Program-made: the position numbers and the translations under genes
Shown: positions 26,330-36,500 of the stretch, piece after piece
Layout: each line of letters opens with the position of its first letter
Numbering within the stretch: position 1 is the first letter of the stretch
DNA from: Mesodorylaimus sp. YZB2_4
Lineage: Eukaryota > Nematoda > Enoplea > Dorylaimida > Dorylaimidae
DNA: 64,000 nucleotides
Assembly (NCBI GenBank): GCA_030248295.1
Contig: JASANH010001727.1
Span: 310,001-374,000 of the forward strand
Direction of reading: 5' to 3'
Notes under the pieces: generated by a model
The model's database searches: none
What the model was told of the DNA's origin: nothing
Seen by the model: the letters and a program-made list of their open reading frames with translations, nothing else

Positions 26330-26806
26330 TATATGATAATTTGCAATTAATCGGATAAAACTGGGTTAATTATGGCAGGTAAAAGTAAAAATCCACGTAG
26401 ACGACTGGAAAATTAAATTTATTCGCTTTTCCGATAATAGACTGCAAATTTTGCAACCGCAACGTAAACAGTGGTAAAATGTAGTTTCAGATATAGGGAA
26501 AGTGCGATAATTTTTGGGAGTGAAAGTTCAGAAAACGCTGACTGTACATGAAATTTTTTTGTTGATCAGGAAGAAGCTTTCTCAAATTTCGTGAAACTGT
26601 TCAATGATTATTATACCCTGAAATAATTTGGATGTCGAGGCAGGGTAAAATTAAGTTTCAGGCAGACGTCAATGACTTGCGCAACTGGTTGTGGGTTGGT
26701 GTGTCTGCAGAGTAGACGCTTTTGTAATTGACTTGTATTTTGTCTTATGTTTGTTCTTATTTTCACTGGCAGCTAAAGATCTTACAATTGTTCGCAACGC
26801 TCAAGC
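26330..26806. promoter_or_regulatory. Bidirectional promoter region, SURF4 / EXD2-like gene
   Basis: Only 477 nt separate the two divergent start codons, so both promoters must lie here or overlap. The region is AT-rich. No clear TATA box or initiator stands out. AATAAATTT on the minus strand and ATTATTATACC near 26605 are the only TATA-like words. Confidence 0.5.
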
Positions 26807-29800
26807 ATGGCCTTTCCGTACTTCACTTCGAATCTTCATATAATAAGCAGTGGTTACGAATGGAACGGCATTGAACAACGGTTTCGCCAATCGATTGGTT
26901 CGATTCACGCGGTTGGATTGGATTGCGAGTGGGTGACGTTGGAGAATTTCGCTTATAGGGATGCTCGCGATTTTACGATCAAATATTTCGATGAACGCGT
27001 TGACGAAATTCGCCGATCGAATGCTGCTCAGGGACGCGTAGCATTGTTGCAGTTAGCTACGCACGAAGGATTGACAGTCCTGATTCGGTTGTGCCTTTTC
27101 AAAGAAGTACCGCCCGGCCTTAAAGATCTGCTGGAGGATCCGACTTTGCTCAAAGTCGGTGTCAACATCGAGTTAGATGTGAAGAAATTATTCACGGTAT
27201 GTTGATTGGTTTCTCGCTGTCATGTGGCCTTGGTCCCTTGTTTGCTAATTATTGTATTTCAGGAATTGCGGGCATTTTTTTTGCGATATGTACCGTACTG
27301 ATAGAATTGTGGGTCAGTGTTCATAGTGTTGAAATTTTGAATGAACAGGGGTCCCAACCTGTTGAAACCCTCTTCGCCACTGGCTGGCAAACTTATCAGT
27401 TTTTCGACCTTGCCGATGCTCAGAATGAGTTTCTCCGATAAGACTCCTGCGGCGTCTGAAGGGTTTGCGCATGCAATCAAACGCTCATAAGACTTTTTAC
27501 CCTCTTACTCTCGTCTTTTGTCCCAAGAAGAATGTTCCTTTCACTCATGATAGTCTTACAGCTGCGCATATTTTTAGACGTGGGGAATCTTGGTAACTAG
27601 TTTCGTCGACTTGCGAAACGTGTTCGGTCAAAATCGGCGTTTTTTGGAAGAGTACAACAAAGATGGCTTGGGATTGAAAAGTTTAGGCGCGTTTTTCGCT
27701 AGTAAACGAGACATCGACGAGAAAAGCAGAACGGTAGGTGATTAGGACTCAGTACAGTAATTATGGCAATTTTGCTAATTGTTGTCGCGCTTTAGATTCG
27801 ATTTAGTAATTGGGCTGCCAAACGATTAAACCAAAGCCAAATAGAATACGCTTCGAAGGACGCCCGAATGGCTGTGGAAAGTTTGATCGCCTTTGCGGTA
27901 AGTCCGGCGGATGATCCATGTTACTTTCACCACAAGCCATTTACGTTCTCTGGCCGGGGTTCTGGCTGAACGTGTGGAGTACGATGATGACGTCGCTGGG
28001 TGGTTAACGGGACCTGATGTAACATGACACGGATGAGACGACATCTCACCACGTCTTTACCTGATAACCCCAAATTGACCTAGAAACTACACAACGATTC
28101 AGACATTTGGCTTGCCCAAGCTGACAGTGGCCAGCCCCCTCGCCAATCCCAAATTAGGCATTCTACTAACAGCAGCTATGCATTCAGATACAGAGCAGTT
28201 ATGCAACCACTATACATACAAAGCGGTGGCTATAATCGTAAGATGCCTCAAAGTGGCTTATCCGTCCGACCCACCAAACCCTGCTGGAATCTGGCTATAT
28301 CGTGGGTACAGAATCGAGTGCGTCTACATACTTGCGTGCCAGTTCACGCCCAACACAAATAAGCGTTCGAGACGTTCCAGACGCTGTTGGTCAAGCAGGA
28401 ACTTGGATTTGCTTTCTAACATATCACTTTTCAGGGTACTCCATGAAGGTTTATGTCTAATATAGGTCGTGGCACTCAATTAAATTTATTGCGCACGTTT
28501 ATCGTTTATCTAAGCGCACTTTCCCAATTGTAGAATCCAAATGTCCATCCTCAGATATTGCTTCAATTCTATAGGAATGGGTATGGCCACTCGCATTCGT
28601 CACTATCCTCGCTGACAACATATAAGGTACACGCGGGACAGTTTTGCACGGTAATGTAGGTGGATCGGCGGTGCTAATTCGATTCATTAGGCAGATCGTT
28701 ATGGAAAACTTTATGAGCACTTTAGATGAATTTTTGTGATTTTCAGTTCGCGATTTCAGTTTTAAGTTGCTTGCTTGCCTAATGACAAACTACCATATAT
28801 GGTGTAATTGTGAGCCCTGCACTTCACTGTTAACAGCTAAGGAAAACTCGCGCGGGCCCTCTTGACAGCGAGCGAGTAATTATGTGACCCATTTTTTCTA
28901 AACCATGCGCGGGCCATCCTGACGCACAATCCCAACAACAAGGGTCAGTCCTGTCCTTTTCAGTCTTCTGGTTCTCGCTTTTCTTACTGAGTGACTGACT
29001 GATCCACCTCAGCCGACAAATCAAGCGCCTTTGTCCAGGTCTTTGTTCTCACCTGACCCCAGACGCAATATGATTGCCCCGGACCAGTGACCGATGATTA
29101 CCGGTGACCAATCGCGGTGACCATAAAGCGTCTGGAGGGACGCTCTATGATGAGGACGCGTTATGACGGGACACCGACTACAGGCTCATGTTACACCCAT
29201 AACAGGAAGTTGCAGCGCGTCTCCTCTGGGATGGCTGTTTTGGCCAAGCTCCTACGTAATCGCAAGATAATATTCACCCAAAAATCATCTGTACTCATAG
29301 TTCTGAAGACGTAAAAACAGAATAAAAATATGAGCGCCGGGAGGAAATCCACCAATTCCTTCTGTCTGAAAATTTGCTTATCCAAACTCATAGGTGTGGG
29401 ACCCATACATGCCGACGGTCTGAACTGTAGCCTATAATTGCGCAATCCCCCTGACAAAATTGGTGCGCAATCCCTAAATTTTGCTGTTTTGGTGCGCAAT
29501 CCCTAAATTTTGCTGTTTTCGATGCGCAATCATTGAATTTTGTTACTTTCGGCTCGAAATCACTAAATTTCGCTGTCTTCAATACGCGATCCCTAAATTT
29601 CGCTGGTTTTGATGCGCTATCACTGAATTTTGCCGTTTCTGGCTCAAAATCACCAAATTTCGCTGTTTTTTAATGAGCAATCACTGAATTTTTCGATTTT
29701 TTGCTCAAAATCACTAAATTTCGCTGTTTTAGATGCGCAAGTGGCCATCCATAGAGGACGTCCACCAAAAAATGCGATTTTTCGACTCCCCTCCCCCTAT

Positions 29801-31967
29801 CCACCTTTCATCCGTTTCGCCTGGACCCCCTAAAAATGGACGTCTACTTGAGCAGAACCCCCCCCCCCCCCCACATAGGAAAATATTCTCTTCGAAACAG
29901 CATTGCTCCCACCATCGACTGATCCGCCGAAATGATGGGTCATTCAGTCTTCAGTTTGATCCGACTGCTGCATCAGCCGAATTGGGAACTAAAATTTTAC
30001 GCTCTCTCTCTGAAAATGTGTCATGCCACATCCAATTTGAAACTTCTCCAATTTTCCTCAAAAATCAGAATTGAATCCCGCTTTAGGTGCAAGGTAGTGC
30101 TCCTGAGTTTTTGGAGTGGTTTGATGGACAGTGACAGCGAGGAAAGGAAATATAGGGCAGGCTGCTGGGAACCTTATCCATAAAAATATCTCATTTCTTG
30201 AACGGATCACCCAAGTCGAGATCGGGACTCACGTCGAGGGTCGGATCAGTCAGTGCTATAATTGGGCAACATCCCTGACATCCCGATGGCCCCCTAGCGC
30301 GTGGAATCCATCGCCCTGGATGGGGAGGTCGGCCCGTGGTTGATGTTTCAGCCACAGATGTAGTCGCTCTCTCTCACATTCAGAGAACTTGCCCAGCAAA
30401 GCCCCTCTCACACCCCTGCAGGTCTTAGTTACCAAGACACCAGATTGAGCGACAAAGCCACTGGCAGCACCACCAAAATCGTTTTATCCGCCTCAGAAAA
30501 AGAGAAGCCAAAAGGGATGAAAAATGTTTGAGAAAACTGGAATATAATCGACCTGAGTCCTTGGATAGTCGTTTCATTTCATGATTTAAATATTAGTAAT
30601 TTTACTCGTATCTCTAGCGTTAATACTATGATAATTGCGATAATTTTCCGAGATAACCCGCCGATTTTGTAAAGTGGACGTCCACTTGGCGGCAGCCTCC
30701 CCCCTCCTCCATCCACTTCCGTCCACTTTCCGCTCACCCCCACCCTCCCCCCAGGGTAGACGTCCTTTATGGATGGCTCCCAATCTCTGAACTTTGCCAT
30801 TTTTGGCTCAAAATGACTAAACTTCGCTGTTTTTGATGCGCAATCACTGAATTTTGCCATTTTTGGCTCAAAATGACTAAATTTCGCTGTTTTTGATGCG
30901 CAATCACTGAATTTTGCCATTTTTGGCTCAAAATGACTAAATTTCGCTGTTTTTGATGCGCAATCACTGAATTTTGCCATTTTTGGCTCAAAATGACTAA
31001 ATTTCGCTGTTTTTGATGCGCAATCACTGAATTTTGCCATTTTTGGCTCATAATCACAAAATTTCGCTGTCTTCGATGCGCCGACACCTAAGTTCGTAAT
31101 TTCTTGGTGAACCTGTGCGGTTCATTTTTACTAGTCATTACGGAAGCACGTGATTACCACGCGTTACCAGTATACAGTACCAATTTCGCAGCGGAGGCGA
31201 AAACACCTTCAACGAATGATACGCACCAGAGCAGGCAAAAGCTGGAATAGACTGCGCAAAATTTGCTTATGCGCGCAGAATAAAGGTGAATTTTTTATAA
31301 AAATTTTCTCGGCCGCGACTGCGCAATCCCCCGCCTTTTTTCAAAATTTTCAAAAATTTTGAAGGTCAGCCTATAATGATTATAGGCTATTATAGGGTGT
31401 CGGCATGTATGGTGGGACCCATGTGGGCCAGTGTATCGTCAGGTTCAGAGTCGTTGCTTGCAGGTGACTTACATCGATGACATGCCCGAATCGAAGTCGC
31501 ATCCAGATTTCTGGCCACGTTTGCGCTCTCGTCTTCAAAATCACATCGGGCGCCCTTGCGCCTCATACTTGGTCAACTATGGTAAAAGCGAACCGAGGCG
31601 TGGCGATGACGAGGAGGAGGGGGAAGCCGGGGGACCGAGCAAGGGTCAGCGTGGTCGGTCCGAGTACGAAGCTGGGGACACATCGTGTTCGGATATGGAA
31701 TTGGATTTTGCTGCTTGGCAAAACGCGAAAGAATACAGACCAGTCGAGAAAAAAACGGGCGCCGATCGAGCCGTTTTGTTCTACGCGTTGGATCAGTTTG
31801 GAAATCTAGGAGAACCCATGGCGGCTATTGATTCGGCTTTCCTAACGGCTATGGAAGAAGCTGGTGAGAACAAAGCCATGTTACGTTTTAAGGTCAAAAG
31901 CAATAATAAACACGATCAAAGTGGACACGAACTCAAAGTTGTTTTGCGAAGGAAGGAAATCAGCTGA
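26807..31967 (+). CDS. DEDDy 3'-5' exonuclease, EXD2-like
   Basis: Members of this family trim nucleic acid 3' ends with two metal ions. Exons 26807-27196, 27578-27733, 27796-27897 and 31464-31967 are all phase 0 and give 383 residues. Motif I is GLDCEW (Asp39, Glu41) and motif II is KVGVNIELDVKKL (Asp124). The following TWGILVTSFVDLRN is typical of EXD2/WRN-type domains. Motif III is EYASKDA (Tyr200, Asp204), so all DEDDy residues are present. The last exon (VTYIDDMPESKSHPDFWPRL…) has an acidic Gly-rich linker and a basic C-terminus. It is joined by matching phase and a good CAG acceptor, but across a 3.57-kb repeat-filled intron, so its membership is likely rather than proved. No transmembrane or targeting segment is obvious. 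Confidence 0.82.
27898..29387. other. Left part of the last EXD2-like intron
   Basis: No exon is recognised. Two related blocks 'gcgcgggccctcttgacagcg' and 'gcgcgggccatcctgacgcac' occur at about 28852 and 28910. A run of short GTGACC and CCGGTGACC words lies at 29085-29125. Confidence 0.4.
29445..29745. repeat. Degenerate minisatellite array, about 30/60-nt unit
   Basis: Half-units of the type 'gcgcaatcactgaattttgc' and 'ggctcaaaatcactaaatttcgc' recur with variation about nine times. This is the same unit and orientation as the array at 30780-31085, but more diverged. Confidence 0.75.
30315..30395 (-). repeat. MITE-A partial copy inside the composite element
   Basis: 'ggttgatgtttcagccacag' followed by 'gtagtcgctctctctcacattcag' matches MITE-A in reverse. 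It has no termini, so it is a decayed fragment nested in the larger element. Confidence 0.45.
30780..31085. repeat. 60-bp tandem repeat, about five units
   Basis: The unit is exactly 60 nt. Three successive 60-nt blocks from 30841 are identical, with diverged units on each side. Each unit is two related half-units (a GATGCGCAATCACTGAATTTT type and a GGCTCAAAATGACTAAATTTC type). Because 60 is a multiple of three, the minus strand stays open and gives a false 20-residue repeat protein. Confidence 0.9.
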
Positions 31968-33571
31968 AGGATGAAGGTGTACTCTTGTCGGTTTACGCTT
32001 CTGACAAAGGCTATTGTAGCTGATGACTTGCGTCGGTTTTGTTTTATTGAGTACTGATACAGTAGAGCGATGGTTCTGATTAGTTGCGATGAAATGAAAA
32101 ATACCAGAGGGTTGATGTCTTTTGAGGGCTCAGCGCCCTTCAAGCTTTTGCCGCTCGCTCGCAATCAAATCGGCGACGCTACGTTATGAACCAGTGCGTC
32201 ATGGAAGACCAGGTTTTGGACGAGTACAGACTAAGGAGTCACTTGGCAGGGGAGCCCAGTGACGTGTACAGAAGTGTATGAGTGGCGTCAAGAGATCAAG
32301 CCACAGTTTTTGGTAGCTTGCACTTTTAAATGCTGATAATAGACATCCTAGTCAAAACATGAGAAAGAAAGTTGGAAGCAAATTTTGAAAGAAAATAAAA
32401 AATGGCTTCTAAAAATGTCTTCTATGACGAACTGAAGATGGAGGAGATACAGCCTCGACAATCTGCAAATCTGTTCAAACACACTGCAAAGCTGAGGACA
32501 AATCAAGAAGATTAAGTCATTTAAAGCTGTAGTAGCACGGAGTTAACCTTGAAGAAGGTGAGTAGGTATGTTATTATAAGTGGTCCCCATGTAGAATAAG
32601 GGTGGCATACTTCATTTTGCTCCTTTCTCGCATTAGACCACGGAGTATGGAAACAAGGTCCGAAGTGCTGAAGAAATTCAAAATTTGACCTACTACCATT
32701 CTCTAATTGAAAATTAGAAATTACACAATGTTCAAGCATTTGAATTAAGTTTGAATGGCGTTCTTGAAAAAATCAAGATATGTTGACTTTAAAACCAGGT
32801 CGAAACACTGACTTTCAGTTTATCGTTCCTGATGAGACGTGCGCAAGTATATTTTTTATAGATAAGTTTTTTATTGCTAACAAAATCGAGTTTTGCCCAA
32901 GGTGGCATTTTCGATACGTCACCAGAATCGAATGGCGCCAATTTCAAATTCAAATCTATCAAGTAAATGCGAAAATTGGCACCTGATGGGGAAAATTTTC
33001 TAATTTTTGGATCTAACAGAACATACAACTACATTCGAAGGACGCGCACAGAGAAATGCAGCAACAGTACACGAAGTGGAATGCTCGAATGGTGAGGCAC
33101 AAAGTAGTCAATTATTCCTAGCCAATGCCAATTTAACAATGAAACAGTCGATAATGTTTTAATTGATTGCAAATTTTGGACCTAAAATTTAGTTTTCTAC
33201 AGGTTCGTAATATCCAGGCAGGTGTATTTGCAATGAGCATGCTGGAACTAAGATGAAGACCCAATAATTGCCAAACCTCACCACACTTCCAAGCTACGTT
33301 TCCCGAGCACTAATAACTAAACTCGATGTCTACAGTGGTCACACCCTATCACCCACAAAGGCTCTATTATTCATCACAAACCAATGGCCCCCACCATCGC
33401 TCTCGAACTGCCCCGCCCCGCCCCCGCCTGGCTGACCAAGTCCTTGTCGATTTGAGTTAAGACTCAGCACAGTGCTGGCCTAGACAAACCGAGCCATAGC
33501 TCAAGTATCCACAAGCACGAAGAGATCACATCACAAAAAGTCGGATTCCCGACCGATTGGTGCACCAGGTC
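31968..33571. other. Tail-to-tail intergenic region, EXD2-like / ASPH
   Basis: No gene was seen. GAAAATAAAAAATGG at about 32392 is a candidate poly(A) site for the + gene. No repeat matched elsewhere in the window. Confidence 0.4.
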
Positions 33572-36500
33572 TCAAACGGGTGTCAGCGAAGCGCGTTGTT
33601 GGGCGTTCAATTCGGGATGCCAAAAATCGATAACTAGAATCAATCGAAATCCAGTGCCATCTTGCCAAACTTCATTTTCGAAGCTATCATCGAGAATAAG
33701 GAATTTTCCTTGTCGCCACCCCTTTGTCTCATCCCCGACTCGAAGGCGAGCATCGGGTGGTACGACCAAACCCAAATGACCACGTAGGCGGCAGTTGGTG
33801 GGACCGCAATGGGGCCATACTCGGGTGCCGCCTTCCATCAGTGAAAATTTGATCTACAATCATAGGAATGTGACGACACAGACTGTAAAGCCTGGCAGCG
33901 ACTGACTTCTCCGCGAGTGCAAGCAACAGCTTCGGGGAATCGAGCCACAATGGCGCAAGTTTTTGGAGCTTTGGCGCAGTTGGCATCGATGCGTCGACCT
34001 GGAACGCAGATCGACGTGAATATGACATTGATGAAGTGGACTGGTTAGGATGTTGGTCCCCAAGAGCATAAACTGTAATCACCAACCCACTGCTTCGATT
34101 AGAAATGGCAGAAGGATCATGCTCTCTGGCTGGGGGGGGGGGTCAACCAGTATAGCTTACTGTACCTCCTGCATCTTGGCCAGGCGATCATTTTCAATGA
34201 AGGACTTATCACACTCGACTGTTGATACAGTTTACTAGCAGAAGGCTCTCACAAGTTTGTGTGCTCGATTGGAAGAGTCTTTCTGGCGAAACAGTGTGCG
34301 GTTACAGTACGCATGCGTGTAAGGATCACCTGTGCCAGATATAGCAATGATCTCTACTAACCTTTCGAATAAAGTACGAATTCTTTCAGATTTCCATACA
34401 CCGTCATTTCTTCATCATCGTCCGCAAAAAGATCTGATTTTTGATCGAGCAAAGCCAAGCCTTCATCGCGAACTGTTTTCCATTCGCTTTCGATCGCCTG
34501 AAATATCACTTTTTGAGATAGAAAAGCTTCCTTCAACAAGCCTGCCTGCTTGCTGTCCTTCCACGACTTGAATATATATTTTAGACACCCTTCCTGTTTG
34601 GTAAAAAAATGACTTTATGTTTAGGAAAAAAAATTCGCGCTGAAAGAAAGCGCGTAAAATGTAGTTTCAGACTAGAGCTTTTTGGCTGAAAATGGAGGGG
34701 TGAAATACCATGAAATTAAAAAGCTGCCTCTCTTATGCTTTAAACTCCTAACGAGTTCTTCCGCGAACCGTTTCTAGCTTTCCAGTGGAGACCCCTTGCA
34801 GTAGTTCCACCTTTTCAACATCACACACTAGCGAATCTGAGGTGTGAGACCAACGCACTAGGAAGGGTAGGTCAAGTATTTCTCACTCATTAACAAGCAG
34901 CTATTTCTCACCAACTTCAAAACACATACTTGCTGTATATTCGCAACTGTATCAAAAGTCAACCAAGTGGAACTTACTCTCAAGTGTTTGACATGAGGAG
35001 TTTGCTCTGGTGTCCAGAAAGGATTCGCTGTTAATCCAGCTACGTTGTACAGTGAGCGTTGGTACTTTGACAAAAATATACCCAGTTCAGCAGCCCTTTC
35101 ATAAAGTTCGTACGCCTGCAAAGAAGAGAAGTCACCGAAATTTAAAAACGAGCGTCATGTGTTCTCAATGTTCCTGTAACCAGAATACTCAGGCGGCGGG
35201 AGATGTGAGAGACTGAAGACTCTAGGACAAAGATCTCGGACTAGAAGAAGGCAATTCTCGCGACTACACCTGCCGCTGAAACGTCAACCATAGTGGTTGC
35301 CGTCTTCCAGCCAAGGGAGAGTATCGAGCTCTCGACCACCAGGAATGCTAGTTACACTCCTCATTTAGATACCAAAAACTTGGTACTACAGCGGGGCTTG
35401 TGGCCTCCTGACTTCGGCGTCTGCCTCTCACGCAGGTGCAAATTTACGGGCGAGCAGTCAGGTGAATCAATTTTTGCGTAATGTGTCCGTTCACCCAGTG
35501 CACTGAAGCATTTGACGATATTGTAAAACAGGAATAGGCCTAGCATTAGTTGGACTGGTCAACATCCCATATGCAACTTGGTCATTGCGGTTACAGCATG
35601 GTAGCAGTACACTGACAATGAGCTATCAGCAGACGTTAATGTGCACTGCTCTAAGAATGAACAGCAAGAATTTGCAGCGGCACTTTTGACCTCACCAATC
35701 TGTCTCCCCTGCACGCCAATGATCTGTTTGCTAGCATCTACTGTACTCTTCAAATTTGCTTGTTAGCTTTCACCAATTACTTTGCAGTCCAAACTTTTGA
35801 AAAAATTATTTTCTGCTTTGACGTACCTCGTCAGTCTGATTCATTTTTTGCAAGGCATCACCCAAATGAAAATAAAATCTCCCGTCTTGCGTTCCCTCTT
35901 CTTCAGATTCAATACCACGTCTCATATAGTCTATGGCAAAAGTATAATTCTCGTCCACCGTTTTCAGGATGAAACCATAGTGAACTAATGCGAAGCCATT
36001 GTTTGGGTCTTTAGAAAGCACCTGAAACCAAAAATCGTCAAGAATTTCAACATTTTGAAAAATGATGAGGACAATGTAAAAAATTGTAAGGGTAGGTAAA
36101 AAGGTTTTGGCATGGGAAAATATAAATGCGGCACCAAAAATCGTGATGACGGCAAATGACAATCTCTCCAAGCATCCAAAATGGTCAATGCAACTTACAT
36201 TGTCGAAGATCTTTTTGGCATCTTCGTGTCTGCCCATCATCAAGTAGGTCACACCAAAATCATTCAGCAAGTCTAGATCGTTCGGGTATTTGTCCACGAG
36301 ACGACTTTGCGCCAGTGCAGCTTTGTCGAGCCAGCCACGGAATCGTGCTCGATCGACCAGTCGATCAACGACCAAACGCTGCAGACCGTCAGTCAAATGT
36401 GGAAGGCGTAGAGTCTAAACGAAAAGTGCCAAATTTCTGGTTGCAGCTGACTAAATGCAGTGTGCATTTTAAAAATTATCCCGCCACTTTAAACCCAAGT

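Larger units (their letters stand above)
29388..31432. mobile_element. Composite element with inverted ends and two minisatellite arrays
   Basis: The left end (29395-29440) has GGGACCCATACATGCCGAC then AGCCTATAAT. The right end (31370-31425) is the inverted counterpart, with ATTATAGGCT, GTCGGCATGTATGG and GGGACCCA. Inside lie two arrays of the same unit (29445-29745 and 30780-31085). Nested between them is a segment with its own inverted ends: 'ccatagaggacgtcc' near 29751 and 'ggtagacgtcctttatgg' near 30756. The right edge is only about 30 nt from the last EXD2-like exon. No transposase was found; the superfamily is unknown. Confidence 0.6.

Noticed and set aside
27199-27441. 80-codon open frame after exon 1 of the EXD2-like gene
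   Set aside because: It is intronic: exon 1 ends at a GTATG donor, and the family continues with TWGILVTSFVDLRN from 27578.
29445-31085. CRISPR-like array
   Set aside because: Units are head-to-tail without unique spacers, in a eukaryotic intron; this is a minisatellite.
30579-31087. Repetitive 153- and 106-residue open frames with a 20-residue unit on the minus strand
   Set aside because: The repeat unit is exactly 60 nt, so any frame without a stop stays open. The same unit occurs as a decayed, stop-containing array at 29445-29745. There is no codon bias or conserved start.
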